DNA from: G963717155 sp963717155 | Lineage (GTDB): Bacteria; Actinomycetota; Thermoleophilia; Gaiellales; JALYLC01 | Assembly (NCBI GenBank): GCA_963717155.1 | Contig: OY970326.1 | Coordinates: 1,302,001-1,366,000 of the forward strand | Direction of reading: 5' to 3' | DNA length: 64,000 bases | Part shown: one piece after another, positions 51,890-60,839 of the stretch | How the letters are laid out: each line of letters starts with the position of its first letter | Numbering within the stretch: the stretch's first letter is position 1 | Translations under genes and position numbers: made by a program | Notes under the pieces: generated by a model | Databases searched by the model: none | Told to the model about the DNA's origin: nothing | What the model saw: only the letters and a program-made list of their open reading frames with translations

Positions 51890-54514
51890 ATGGATTCGGC
51901 CGCGATCCGCCGCTCGTTCGTCGAGCACTTCGTGGAGCGGGGCCACATCGAGGTGCCCTCCGCCTCGCTGGTCCCGGCCACGCTCGATCCTTCCGTGCTG
52001 CTCACGACCGCCGGGATGCAGCCCTTCAAGCCGTTCTTCCGCGGCGATGCGCCGCCGCCGGCGCCCCGGCTGACGTCGGTGCAGAAGTGCTTCCGCGCGG
52101 TTGACATCGATGAGGTCGGCAAGACGGCGCGTCACCTCACCTTCTTCGAGATGATGGGCAACTTCTCGTTCGGCGACTACTTCAAGGAAGGCGCCGTCGA
52201 GCTTGCCTGGGACCTCTCGCTCGGGGCGTGGGGGCTCGATCGCGACCGGATCTGGGCGACCGTGTACCGCGGCAGCGACGACATCCCGCCTGATGACGAG
52301 GCGCGCCAGATCTGGCTCGATCGCGGCCTACCTGCCGAGCGCATCGTCGCGCTCGGCGACGACAACTTCTGGGCAGCCGGGCCGACGGGCCCGTGCGGGC
52401 CGTGCTCCGAGCTGTACTACGACCGCGGGGTCGAGCACGGCTGCGACCGGCCCGATTGCGCGCCCGGCTGCTCGTGCGACCGCTTCCTCGAGTACTGGAA
52501 CCTCGTGTTCATGCAGTACGACCGCGGCGCCGACGGGCTCCTGACGCCGCTGCCGAAGCAGAACATCGACACCGGAGCGGGTCTCGAGCGCGTTGCCGCG
52601 CTGCTGCAGGACGTCCACTCGGTGTACGAGGCCGACGTCTTCCGCGACATCATCTCCGCCGTCGAGGGCTGGACGGGTGCGCGCTACACGAACGAGGGAG
52701 CCGAGCAGAAGGCGCTCCGCGTGCTGGCCGATCACGGCCGCTCGATGACGATGCTCGCCGCCGACGGCGTCATCCCGTCGAACGAGAGCCGCGGCTACAT
52801 CCTGCGGCGGATCATCCGCCGGGCCGTGCAGCACGGCTCGCGGATCGGACTCGAGAGCCCGTTCCTCGGCCGTCTGCAGGATCTCGTCGTCGAGCAGCTC
52901 GGACCGTTCCATCCGGCGCTCGTCGCGCATCGCGAGGACGTGCGCCGTCTGCTCGAGGCCGAGGAGCAGCGCTTCAACGCGACGCTCCAGACGGGTTCGG
53001 CGCTGCTCGACGACGTCATCGAGCGCACCCACGCCGAGGGCCGCGCCACGATCGCGGCGGCCGACGCCTTCATGCTGCACGACACCTACGGCTTCCCGGT
53101 CGAGCTGACCGCCGAGCTGGCCCACGAGGCGGGCCTCGGCCTCGACGAGCCCGGGTTCGCGGCGCTCATGGAGGAGCAGCGCCACCGCGCCCGCGCGGCG
53201 GCGCGGCGCACCGGCGCGGCCGATCCCGAGCGCCTTGCGGCGTTCGCGCGCGACGCCGGCTTCGCGACCGAGTTCGTCGGGTACCGGACGCTCGATGTCG
53301 AGACGGTCGCCGGAGCCGTCGAGGATCTCGGCGACAACGTCGCCCTCGTGAAGCTCCACGCCTCGCCGTTCTACGCCGAGGGCGGCGGCCAGGTCTCGGA
53401 CCACGGCACCATCGAGTGGGAGGGCGGCCGCGCCACGGTCGACGGGGTGCATCGGTACGACGGCGACCAGGTGATCACCGTGCGCGTCGAGCGCGGCGCG
53501 CTCATCGCCGGCACGCCCGTGCGCGCCGAGGTCGAGTCGTCGACCCGCGTCCCCACGGTCGCGAACCACACCGGGACGCACCTCCTCCACCGGGCGCTGC
53601 GCAACCGGCTCGGCGATCACGTGCACCAGCGCGGATCCGCCGTGCGACCGGACAAGCTCCGCTTCGACTTCTCCCACGACGCACCGTTGACGAGTGACGA
53701 GCTCGTGGACGTCGAGGACGAGATCAACCGCGTGATCGGCGAGGATCGCGCGGTCAGGGTGTTCGAGACGACGCAGGACGAGGCGCGCCGACTCGGAGCC
53801 ACCATGCTGTTCGGCGAGAAGTACGGCGACATCGTGCGCGTGGTCGAGATCGACGACTACTCGCGCGAGCTCTGCGGCGGCACGCACACGGCTTCGACGG
53901 GCGTGGTCGGGTCGTTCCGCGTGCTGTCGGAGAGCTCAGTCGGACAGGGCGTTCGACGCATCGAGGCTGTCACCGGGCCGGTCGCCAGCGAGCTCCTCCG
54001 CCGTCACGACCGCGCTGCCGAGTCGGCGGCCCGTGCCGCGCGCACCACGGTGGAGCAGCTCCCGGCGGTCGTCGAGGAGCTTGCGAGCCGCGTACGCGAG
54101 CTCGAGCGCGCTGCCCGCCGCGGCGGCGCGGCCAACGGCGGGATCGACCTGCAGGCGCTCAGCGCGGGCGCGGTCGAGTCGGGCTCCCTGCGGGTGCTCG
54201 CCGCCGAGGCGCCGAAGGGCACACAGGGGGATGCGCTGCTCGAGCTGGCAGACCGGCTGAAGGGTGCGCTCGGCCCGAGCGCGGTCGTGCTCGGATCGGC
54301 CGACGAGTCCGGGGCGGTGCAGCTGGTGGCGAGCCTCACCCCCGAGGCGGTCGACCTGGGTCTGAGCGCCGCCGTCGCGATCCGCGCTGCGGCCGAGATC
54401 GTCGGCGGAGGCGGCGGCGGGCGGCCATCGATGGCCCGCGCAGGTGGGAAGGACGCAGCCCGCCTCGGCGAGGCTCTGGACGCCGCGCGCGCCGTCCTCC
54501 TCAGCTCGCAGTGA
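51890..54514 (+). CDS. alaS: Alanine-tRNA ligase
   Basis: An 874-residue class II synthetase. The catalytic domain has FFRGDAPPPAPRLTSVQKC, HLTFFEMMGNFSFGDYFK and NIDTGAGLERVA. The editing domain that removes Ser and Gly has HTGTHLLH and the CGGTH motif. A coiled C-Ala/DHHA1 domain ends in GGGGGGRPSMARAGGKD. ATG 51890 is chosen on the -10 box and on the family beginning SAAIRRSFVEHF. ruvX overlaps the stop. Confidence 0.97.
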   Translation: MDSAAIRRSFVEHFVERGHIEVPSASLVPATLDPSVLLTTAGMQPFKPFFRGDAPPPAPRLTSVQKCFRAVDIDEVGKTARHLTFFEMMGNFSFGDYFKEGAVELAWDLSLGAWGLDRDRIWATVYRGSDDIPPDDEARQIWLDRGLPAERIVALGDDNFWAAGPTGPCGPCSELYYDRGVEHGCDRPDCAPGCSCDRFLEYWNLVFMQYDRGADGLLTPLPKQNIDTGAGLERVAALLQDVHSVYEADVFRDIISAVEGWTGARYTNEGAEQKALRVLADHGRSMTMLAADGVIPSNESRGYILRRIIRRAVQHGSRIGLESPFLGRLQDLVVEQLGPFHPALVAHREDVRRLLEAEEQRFNATLQTGSALLDDVIERTHAEGRATIAAADAFMLHDTYGFPVELTAELAHEAGLGLDEPGFAALMEEQRHRARAAARRTGAADPERLAAFARDAGFATEFVGYRTLDVETVAGAVEDLGDNVALVKLHASPFYAEGGGQVSDHGTIEWEGGRATVDGVHRYDGDQVITVRVERGALIAGTPVRAEVESSTRVPTVANHTGTHLLHRALRNRLGDHVHQRGSAVRPDKLRFDFSHDAPLTSDELVDVEDEINRVIGEDRAVRVFETTQDEARRLGATMLFGEKYGDIVRVVEIDDYSRELCGGTHTASTGVVGSFRVLSESSVGQGVRRIEAVTGPVASELLRRHDRAAESAARAARTTVEQLPAVVEELASRVRELERAARRGGAANGGIDLQALSAGAVESGSLRVLAAEAPKGTQGDALLELADRLKGALGPSAVVLGSADESGAVQLVASLTPEAVDLGLSAAVAIRAAAEIVGGGGGGRPSMARAGGKDAARLGEALDAARAVLLSSQ

Positions 54515-54930
54515 GCGCAGGTCACGGGCGGGTGCTCGCGCTCGACTACGGCAGCTCGCGCACCGGTGTGGCGATCTCCGACGCGTCGGGCACGCTCGCG
54601 CGGCCGCTCACCACGGTCCGGCGCGCGGCAGCGCGGGAGGGGCTGGCCGAGCTCTCTGCGATCATCGAGCGTGAGCGACCCGAGCTGATCGTGGTTGGCC
54701 TGCCGTTGACGCTGGCCGGACAGAAGGGAGCCCAGGCCGCCGAGACGGCGTCCTTCGTCGGGCGGCTGAGACAGCGATGCGAGATTCCGATCGTGATGGA
54801 GGACGAGCGATTCACGACCCGGATCGCACGCGAGCTCGCCCCGAGACCAGCGGACGGAGACGACGCGGCGGCGGCGGCGGTGCTCCTCCAGGGGTTTCTC
54901 GACCGCCACGTCGATCGGGAGGATCCCTGA
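54511..54930 (+). CDS. ruvX: Putative pre-16S rRNA nuclease / Holliday-junction resolvase YqgF
   Basis: A 139-residue RuvX/YqgF protein with an RNase H fold. It trims the 5' end of 16S rRNA in E. coli and is also linked to Holliday junctions. The motifs are LALDYGSSRTGVA, VVGLPL, EDERFTT and DDAAAAAVLLQ. The alaS-ruvX-mltG-aroE order is common. GTG 54511 overlaps alaS. The downstream gene has a CTG overlapping this stop. Confidence 0.94.
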   Translation: MSAGHGRVLALDYGSSRTGVAISDASGTLARPLTTVRRAAAREGLAELSAIIERERPELIVVGLPLTLAGQKGAQAAETASFVGRLRQRCEIPIVMEDERFTTRIARELAPRPADGDDAAAAAVLLQGFLDRHVDREDP

Positions 54931-55757
54931 CGCCGCGCGGACGACGGGTCGTGGCGGTGCTCCTGCTCGTCGCGGTGCTTGGACTCGGCGTCCTCGGCCT
55001 GCGCGCGCTCGATTCGAGCGTGTTCGACAGCGACAGCGCGACTCCGCCGCCTCCGACGACGGCCGTCCACACGGTGCGGCTCCTGATTCCCGAGGGATTC
55101 GCGATCCGCGACATCGTCCAGCGCGCGGCCACGATCGGCATCCCACGTCGGGCGTACCGGGCGGCGATCAGGGCCGCCCACCCGCCGGCCGGCTACCGCG
55201 CGACGGGCAACGAACGCCTCGGCATGGAGGGGTTCCTGTTCCCCGCGACCTACGAGCTCGTGCGGCCTCCCTCGGCGAAGGTCCTCGTCGCGGAGCAGCT
55301 GCAGGCGTTCACGCGCGCCACGAGCGGCGTCGACTACCGCTACGCGGCGAAGCACGGACTGACGCGCTACGACGTGCTGATCATCGCGTCGATGATCGAG
55401 CGCGAGGCGGCCGCACCGGTCGACCGCCGCAAGATCGCGGCGGTCATCTACAACCGCCTGCACGACGGCATGCGCCTCGACATCGACGCGACCGTGCAGT
55501 ACGCAGTCGGTGCGTGGCGGCCGCTGACGGCGCGCGACCTCGCGAGCGCGAGCCCCTTCAACACCCGCCGCTTCAAGGGCCTGCCGCCGACCCCGATCGC
55601 GAACCCGGGGCTCGCATCGATCCAGGCCGCCGCCCATCCCGCGCACGTCCCGTACCTGTACTACGTGGCGATCCCGCACGATCCGAAACGCCGGCACTTC
55701 TTCACCGCGAGCTTCCCGGCGTTCGAGCAGTACCTCGCGAAGCACGGCCTCGGATGA
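54927..55757 (+). CDS. mltG: Endolytic transglycosylase MltG
   Basis: 276 residues. A short positive segment, one membrane helix (VVAVLLLVAVLGLGVLGL), a LysM-like part (LLIPEGFAIRDIVQRA) and the YceG domain follow. The catalytic Glu is in ASMIEREAA, and GMRLDIDATVQYA and HFFTASF are family marks. MltG cuts nascent glycan strands at the membrane. The start is CTG 54927, in a CTGA overlap with ruvX, which keeps the positive charges before the helix; GTG 54951 is the alternative. aroE overlaps the end (ATGA). Confidence 0.92.
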   Translation: MTPRGRRVVAVLLLVAVLGLGVLGLRALDSSVFDSDSATPPPPTTAVHTVRLLIPEGFAIRDIVQRAATIGIPRRAYRAAIRAAHPPAGYRATGNERLGMEGFLFPATYELVRPPSAKVLVAEQLQAFTRATSGVDYRYAAKHGLTRYDVLIIASMIEREAAAPVDRRKIAAVIYNRLHDGMRLDIDATVQYAVGAWRPLTARDLASASPFNTRRFKGLPPTPIANPGLASIQAAAHPAHVPYLYYVAIPHDPKRRHFFTASFPAFEQYLAKHGLG

Positions 55758-56584
55758 TCGCGGCGACAACCGGCCTGGCGTGCGTGCTCGGCGACCCGGT
55801 CGGTCACTCGCGCTCGCCGGCGATGCAGAACGCGGCCCTGCGCGACCTGGGGCTCGACTGCGTGTACGTCGCGTTCCGCGTGCCGGCCGCGAAGCTCGGC
55901 GCGGCGGTGCACGGGCTCGCGGCGCTCGGCGCCAGCGGCGCGAACGTCACGCTTCCCCACAAGGAGGCGGCGGCGCTCCTGTGCGACAGCCTGTCGGACG
56001 AGGCCGTTGCGGCAGGCGCGGCGAATACGCTCGTGTTCGGAAACGGGCAGATACGCGGCCATCTCACCGACGGGCTCGGGATGCTCGACGCGCTCCACGA
56101 CGAGGGCGTCCGTCCAGCGGCGCGTCCGGCGCTCGTGCTGGGCGCGGGTGGATCGGCGCGTGCCGCAGTCGCGTCGTTGCTCGCAGCCGGGGCGGCGCCC
56201 GTGCGCGTGCTCGCGCGGCGCGACGAGGCCGCACGGTCGCTTGCCGCGGCGCTCGCGCCGCTCGGCCGGGTCGAGGTGATCGACGAGCTGCCCGCCGGCC
56301 CGCTCGGGATCGTCGCGAACTGCACGCCGGTGGGCGCGCTCACCGAGCTTGAGGCGCTGCCCGTCCCTGCCGATGCTCTCGATCGAATGGACATCGTCTG
56401 CGACTTCGCGTACCGCGCCGACGGCTCGACCACCCCGGTGATCGCCGCCGCGGCCGCGCGCGGCCTGCGCTCCGTCGACGGGCTCGAGCTGCTGGTGCGC
56501 CAGGGAGCCCGCTCGTTCGAGCTGTTCTTCGGCGTGCCGGCGCCGCTCGACGTGATGCGACGCGCGGCGTCGGGCGTCGAGTGA
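55754..56584 (+). CDS. aroE: Shikimate dehydrogenase
   Basis: A 276-residue AroE reducing 3-dehydroshikimate to shikimate with NADPH. The substrate part has GHSRSPAMQN and the catalytic Lys in NVTLPHKEAA; TDGLGM follows. The Rossmann part starts with VLGAGGSARAAV, and DGLELLVRQGARSFEL closes it. ATG 55754 overlaps the mltG stop, and the peptidase gene overlaps this stop. Confidence 0.96.
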   Translation: MIAATTGLACVLGDPVGHSRSPAMQNAALRDLGLDCVYVAFRVPAAKLGAAVHGLAALGASGANVTLPHKEAAALLCDSLSDEAVAAGAANTLVFGNGQIRGHLTDGLGMLDALHDEGVRPAARPALVLGAGGSARAAVASLLAAGAAPVRVLARRDEAARSLAAALAPLGRVEVIDELPAGPLGIVANCTPVGALTELEALPVPADALDRMDIVCDFAYRADGSTTPVIAAAAARGLRSVDGLELLVRQGARSFELFFGVPAPLDVMRRAASGVE

Positions 56585-57252
56585 ACACGATCTGGCTGAT
56601 CGCGGCCTGCCTCGTCGCAGGCGCCGTCGTGGGCCTGGCGTGGGCTCCGCTCGTACCCGTCTTCGGCCGGCGATCGGTCGAGGCCCTCGATCAGCCGCGC
56701 TGGACCCGGCTGTTCGTCTCGCCGCTGTTCCTCGCCGGAGTCTCCGCCGCCCTCTTCACCGGTGCCGCGTTGCGGCTCGACGCTGCTCCGAAGCTGGCGC
56801 CTGGCCTGCTCCTGTGCGCCGTGCTCGTCGGGGTGACGGCGGTGGACCTGCGCTACCGGATCATCCCGAACCGCGTGGTGCTCCCCGCCGCAGTGGTTGG
56901 CTACGGCGTCTCCGTGGCCCTCGCGCCGGGCCGTTGGCTCGAGCTGCTGCTCGCCGCGCTGATCGCCGGCCTCGTGATGCTCATCGCAGCCGTCGCGTCT
57001 CCCACCGGCCTCGGGATGGGCGACGTGAAGCTCACGCTGATGCTGGGCGCGTTCCTCGGGAAAGGCGTCGCCGTCGCGCTCATGGGTGGCTTGCTCGCCG
57101 CAGCGCTGCCCTCGATCGGCCTCCTGCTCGTACACGGTCGCGGAGGTCGGCGCATGACGCTCGCACTCGGCCCCTACCTCGCGCTCGGAGGCGTCGTGGC
57201 CCTGCTCTTCGGGTCCGATCTCCTGCACTGGTACTGGTCTCAGGGCCGATGA
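56581..57252 (+). CDS. Prepilin peptidase (A24 family)
   Basis: A 223-residue membrane protein with about seven helices. The two catalytic Asp residues are in VDLRYRIIPNR and GMGDVKLTLMLGAFLG, the mark of type IV prepilin/flagellin-type signal peptidases. There is no N-terminal methylase zinc domain, so it probably only cleaves. No pilin genes are in the window, so the substrates are elsewhere. GTG 56581 overlaps the aroE stop. Confidence 0.92.
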   Translation: MNTIWLIAACLVAGAVVGLAWAPLVPVFGRRSVEALDQPRWTRLFVSPLFLAGVSAALFTGAALRLDAAPKLAPGLLLCAVLVGVTAVDLRYRIIPNRVVLPAAVVGYGVSVALAPGRWLELLLAALIAGLVMLIAAVASPTGLGMGDVKLTLMLGAFLGKGVAVALMGGLLAAALPSIGLLLVHGRGGRRMTLALGPYLALGGVVALLFGSDLLHWYWSQGR

Positions 57253-57263
57253 CCGACCGCCGG

Positions 57264-57269
57264 TAACCT
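57264..57269 (+). promoter_or_regulatory. -10 box before the unknown gene at 57281
   Basis: TAACCT lies 11 bases before ATG 57281; the transcript would have a leader of only a few bases. Confidence 0.45.
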
Positions 57270-57280
57270 TACGGCGCACG

Positions 57281-57856
57281 ATGCACGCCGTGCCCCCTCC
57301 GAAGGCCGTCAGCGCGCCTCGCACGCCTGCCGAGGTGCGTAAGGCCGCGGCGGTGCTATGGAACGGCGGAACCCGCTACCGCGTCACCGATCCGACCTCC
57401 GGCCAGAGCGTTCGCCTGGACGTCGCGAGCGACGGCGTACGAACCCGGCTGCGGCTGCAGACCCCGAGGCTCGTGATCTGGCTCGGCGGATCCTCGAAGA
57501 CTCCGACACCGACGTTCGTGTGCGTGCAGGTCCCACCCGGGCCGGCGTCGTGCAACCCGCCCGCTGCGACGAAGACGACGGCCCAGGAGGCGATCCTCGT
57601 GGCCACCCGCCCGCTGCTCCAGTACGCCCAGCTAATCGCCCCGGGGGCGCTGACGGGCGTGCAGGTGCAGGTCACCACCGAGGCGGGCTATCCGGTCGGC
57701 TGCCTGCAGGGGAAGTCGAAGTCCGGGCTCGGCCGCGTGCGGCTGTGCACCACGCGCGACGGCCTTCTCACCGAGGTCGACTACAAGGGCGTCCGGATCC
57801 AGGCCGTCTCGGTCAAGACCGCCGTCACGTCGAGCGATCTCGCGCCACCGGCCTGA
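57281..57856 (+). CDS. Uncharacterised protein
   Basis: A 191-residue protein that I do not recognise. There is no signal peptide. It is beta-rich, with TRYRVTDPTSGQSVRLDV, later CVQVPPGPASC (two Cys) and a further Cys pair (GCLQGKSKSG, VRLCTTRDG). ATG 57281 is supported by the TAACCT box. The closest neighbours are the prepilin peptidase and aroC, which give no firm hint. It might be partly exported by a non-classical route; that is speculation. Confidence 0.6.
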   Translation: MHAVPPPKAVSAPRTPAEVRKAAAVLWNGGTRYRVTDPTSGQSVRLDVASDGVRTRLRLQTPRLVIWLGGSSKTPTPTFVCVQVPPGPASCNPPAATKTTAQEAILVATRPLLQYAQLIAPGALTGVQVQVTTEAGYPVGCLQGKSKSGLGRVRLCTTRDGLLTEVDYKGVRIQAVSVKTAVTSSDLAPPA

Positions 57857-58095
57857 CCGCGGCCGGGTGTTCCCAGGCCGCGCTTGCCTCGCTCTTCACT
57901 TCCTCTGATCCAACATTCACGTAGTGGCAACCCCTCTTCACAAGGGCTGAACACGCGTCGCGGTACGGTAGTCCCAGTCGTTCTTCCCCCCTTCGATCCT
58001 AGAACGATCAGGCGCGCTCGCCGCACACCCCCCCTCCCGCTACGAGTTGCGCCCCCGGCCCTTCTCCCGTCGCCAAAACGGGGCCGGTGACCGTC

Positions 58096-58121
58096 GCGCC
58101 CCCCGCCCAGGCGGGGGGCGC
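58096..58121 (+). terminator. Perfect 12-bp GC hairpin
   Basis: GCGCCCCCCGCC and GGCGGGGGGCGC pair perfectly with a 2-base loop, with no T run after them. It could be a GC-type terminator for the upstream gene or part of the aroC regulatory region. Confidence 0.5.
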
Positions 58122-58147
58122 CGACGTGTATCGCGACTGCCGGTTGC

Positions 58148-58153
58148 TACCCT
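58148..58153 (+). promoter_or_regulatory. -10 box of a near-leaderless aroC transcript
   Basis: TACCCT lies nine bases before ATG 58163. Confidence 0.5.
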
Positions 58154-58162
58154 CGCCGGGCG

Positions 58163-59353
58163 ATGGACCTCACCCTCGTCACGTCAGGCGAATCCCACGG
58201 ACCGGGGATCACCGCCGTCATCGCGGGCCTGCCGTCGGGTCTCGAGATCGATCGCGAGGCGCTTCGCCGAGACCTGGCCCGGAGGCAGGCCGGCTACGGC
58301 CGCAGCCCGCGCCAGCAGATCGAGCGTGACGATGCCGAGATCCTCGGAGGACTCCGTCACGGGCGCACGCTCGGTGGGCCGGTCGCGCTGATCATCCGCA
58401 ATCGCGACCACGCGAACTGGGGCGCGGCGATGAGCGCGTGGCCGGTCACCGAGGAGGAGCTCGCCGAGGTCGCCGCCCGTCGTTCGCGACCCGTCGTGCT
58501 GCCGAGGCCGGGGCATGCCGACCTTGGGGGTGCCCTGAAGTTCCGTCACGACGACATCCGCAACGTGCTCGAGCGCGCGTCCGCGCGCGAGACCTCGGCG
58601 CGCGTCGCCGCGGGGGCGTTCGCGAAGGCGCTGCTCGCACTCTGCGAGATGCGCGTGCGCGGCCGGGTCATCCGGATCGGCGACGTCGAGGCTCCTGCCG
58701 ACGAGGGGGACGAGGAGGCCTTCGACCGCGCGGTCTCGAGCGAGGTCGGCTGCTCGGACGACGAGACATCGCGCCGCATGGTCGAGGCGATCGATGCGGC
58801 GCGAGTCGACCGCGACACCCTCGGCGGACTGCTCGAGGTTCGCGCGTTCGGGGTGCCTCCGGGCCTGGGCTCGTACACCGAGCCGCGCCTGCGTCTCGAC
58901 GCCCGGCTCGCCGCGGCCTCGCTCGGGATCCAGGCGATGAAGGGCGTCGAGATCGGCGACGGCTTCGCCAACTCGTTTCATCGTGGATCGCAGGTGCACG
59001 ACGAGCTGTTCTACGACGACGCGCGCGGCTACCACCGCACCACGAATCGCGCGGGCGGAGTCGAGGGCGGCATGTCCAACGGCGAGACCATCGTCCTGCG
59101 CATCGCGATGAAGCCGATCCCCACGCTGATGCGGCCCCTCCGCTCGGCGCGGCTCGACACCCACGAGGCTGCCGACGCACTCGTCGAGCGCTCCGACACG
59201 ACGGCGATCGCCGCGGCGGCGGTCGTGGCGGAGGCGGTCGTCGCGTTCGAGCTGGCGCGCTGTGTCCGCGAGAGCTTCGGCGGCGACCATGTCGACGACA
59301 TGCTCGCTGCCTACCGCGCGTACCTCGCGCGCATCCCGTGGCACCCGGCCTGA
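58163..59353 (+). CDS. aroC: Chorismate synthase
   Basis: A 396-residue AroC, which uses reduced FMN to remove phosphate from EPSP and make chorismate. TSGESHGPGITAVIAGLP at the start, RPGHADLGGALKF in the middle and SNGETIVLRIAMKPIPTL later are family signatures. The bifunctional aroKB gene follows with a CTGA overlap. The -10 box nine bases before ATG 58163 suggests aroC heads its own operon. Confidence 0.97.
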   Translation: MDLTLVTSGESHGPGITAVIAGLPSGLEIDREALRRDLARRQAGYGRSPRQQIERDDAEILGGLRHGRTLGGPVALIIRNRDHANWGAAMSAWPVTEEELAEVAARRSRPVVLPRPGHADLGGALKFRHDDIRNVLERASARETSARVAAGAFAKALLALCEMRVRGRVIRIGDVEAPADEGDEEAFDRAVSSEVGCSDDETSRRMVEAIDAARVDRDTLGGLLEVRAFGVPPGLGSYTEPRLRLDARLAAASLGIQAMKGVEIGDGFANSFHRGSQVHDELFYDDARGYHRTTNRAGGVEGGMSNGETIVLRIAMKPIPTLMRPLRSARLDTHEAADALVERSDTTAIAAAAVVAEAVVAFELARCVRESFGGDHVDDMLAAYRAYLARIPWHPA

Positions 59354-60813
59354 GATCTCGACCGATCGTGCTCGCCGGCTTCATGGGCGCCGGCAAGACG
59401 ACGGTCGGCCGGGCCCTCGCCCGGCGTCTGCGACGCCCGTACGCCGATCTCGACCGCGAGGTGGAGTACGAGGCGGGCGCCCGGATCGCCGAGCAGTTCG
59501 CGCAGGAGGGCGAGCCGGCCTTTCGCGCGCGCGAGGCTGCGGTCGCCGCGTCGCTCCTGGGCAGGACGGACGCACCCGTCATCTCGCTCGGCGGCGGGGC
59601 GCTCGGAGATCCCGCGACGCGCGCGCTGCTGCGGGAGCGCGCGCTGGTCGTGTGGCTCGACGTCGACCGGGCGACAGCGTGGGCGCGCGCCGTCGACGCC
59701 ACCCGGCCGCTGACCTCCGATCACGCGCAGTTCGACCGGCTGTGGGAGGAGCGCCGCAACGGCTATCGCGAGGCGGCCGATGCGATCGTAGATGGCGGCA
59801 TGCCGGCCGCCGCGGTTGCCGCGGCCATCGCGCAGCAGGTCTGGACGCGCCCGGGGGCGCTGACGCTCGCCGACAGCGACGGACGCCTCTTCCGCGTCGT
59901 CGACAGGGCTGTCGCCGACCACGTGGACGCCGATCTCGTGCTCGAGGGAGGGGAGGGCGAGAAGTCCGCAGCCGGCCTCGAGCGCCTCTGGCGTGCCTTC
60001 GCCGAGGCGGGCCTCGAGCGGGGTGATCGCGTGCTCGCCGTCGGCGGCGGGGCCGTGACGGACGTCGTCGGCTTCGCGGCCGCCACGTTCCGTCGCGGCA
60101 TCGGGTGGATCGCCGGTCCGACGACGTTCGTCGGGCAGGTCGATGCGGCGATCGGCGGGAAGACGGCGATCGACGTCGTCGCGAAGAACGATGTCGGCGC
60201 GTTCTGGTCGCCGCAGGGTGTGCTTGCAGACCCGGACCTCCTTGCGACGCTCCCGCAGCGCGAGTGGGCGAGCGGCTATGCCGAGTGCGTAAAGACGGCG
60301 CTGCTCGCCGGTGGCCCGTTGTGGGATCTCGTCCGCCAGCTCGGCGGCGAGCACCCCAGCGCCTCGGCTCAGGCGGAGCTCGTGCGGCGCGCGGCAGGAT
60401 TCAAGGCGCTCGTGGTGGCGCAGGACCCGCGAGAGACAGGGCAGCGCGCGATGCTCAACCTCGGGCACACGATCGGCCACGGCATCGAGTCGGCTGCCGG
60501 CTACGAGAACCTCCGCCACGGCGAGGCGGTCTCGATCGGCCTCGTCGCGGCGCTGCGACTTTCGGTGCGGATCGCGGGTCTCGACCCTGCCACAGCCGCC
60601 GAGGTCGAGCAGCTGCTCGCCGGGCAGGGGCTGCCCACGAGCGCGCCAGGCGTCGCGCCGGCCGCGGTGCTCGAGGCGATGCGGCACGACAAGAAGCGCG
60701 TGCGCAGCGCTCACCGCTTCGTGCTGCTCGAGCGGGTGGGCAAGCCGCTCGTCGGCATCCCGGTCGCAGACGACATGCTGGCGGAGGCCGTCGCCGCGGC
60801 GGTCTCCGGATGA
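59350..60813 (+). CDS. aroK-aroB: Fused shikimate kinase / 3-dehydroquinate synthase
   Basis: A 487-residue two-domain protein. Residues 1-160 are shikimate kinase, with P-loop GFMGAGKTTVGR, DLDREVEYEAG and SLGGGALGDP. Residues ~170-487 are dehydroquinate synthase, with VGGGAVTDVVGFAAATFRRG, the Lys/Asn motif KTAIDVVAKNDVGAFW and a zinc His in LNLGHTIGHGIE. The start is CTG 59350, a CTGA overlap with aroC; the next canonical start, GTG 59368, would remove the first strand of the kinase. The two steps are not consecutive (5th and 2nd of the pathway), so channelling is not the obvious reason for the fusion. Confidence 0.93.
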   Translation: MRSRPIVLAGFMGAGKTTVGRALARRLRRPYADLDREVEYEAGARIAEQFAQEGEPAFRAREAAVAASLLGRTDAPVISLGGGALGDPATRALLRERALVVWLDVDRATAWARAVDATRPLTSDHAQFDRLWEERRNGYREAADAIVDGGMPAAAVAAAIAQQVWTRPGALTLADSDGRLFRVVDRAVADHVDADLVLEGGEGEKSAAGLERLWRAFAEAGLERGDRVLAVGGGAVTDVVGFAAATFRRGIGWIAGPTTFVGQVDAAIGGKTAIDVVAKNDVGAFWSPQGVLADPDLLATLPQREWASGYAECVKTALLAGGPLWDLVRQLGGEHPSASAQAELVRRAAGFKALVVAQDPRETGQRAMLNLGHTIGHGIESAAGYENLRHGEAVSIGLVAALRLSVRIAGLDPATAAEVEQLLAGQGLPTSAPGVAPAAVLEAMRHDKKRVRSAHRFVLLERVGKPLVGIPVADDMLAEAVAAAVSG

Positions 60814-60826
60814 GCGTGGCGCCGAG

Positions 60827-60832
60827 TAGGCT
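60827..60832 (+). promoter_or_regulatory. -10 box of a leaderless aroQ transcript
   Basis: TAGGCT lies seven bases before ATG 60840. Confidence 0.55.
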
Positions 60833-60839
60833 CCACGGG

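Larger units (their letters stand above)
57857..58162. other. Intergenic region before aroC
   Basis: A 306-base gap. It holds C- and T-rich runs (57,985-57,995, 58,025-58,035), a CCGGCCC/GGGGCCGG pairing, the very strong hairpin at 58096-58121, and the aroC -10 box at 58148. No reading frame has coding character and no tRNA is seen. Confidence 0.5.

Noticed and set aside
57857..58162. A small RNA or tRNA gene in the gap before aroC
   Set aside because: No tRNA cloverleaf, CCA end or conserved loop sequence is visible; only GC hairpins and C/T runs.
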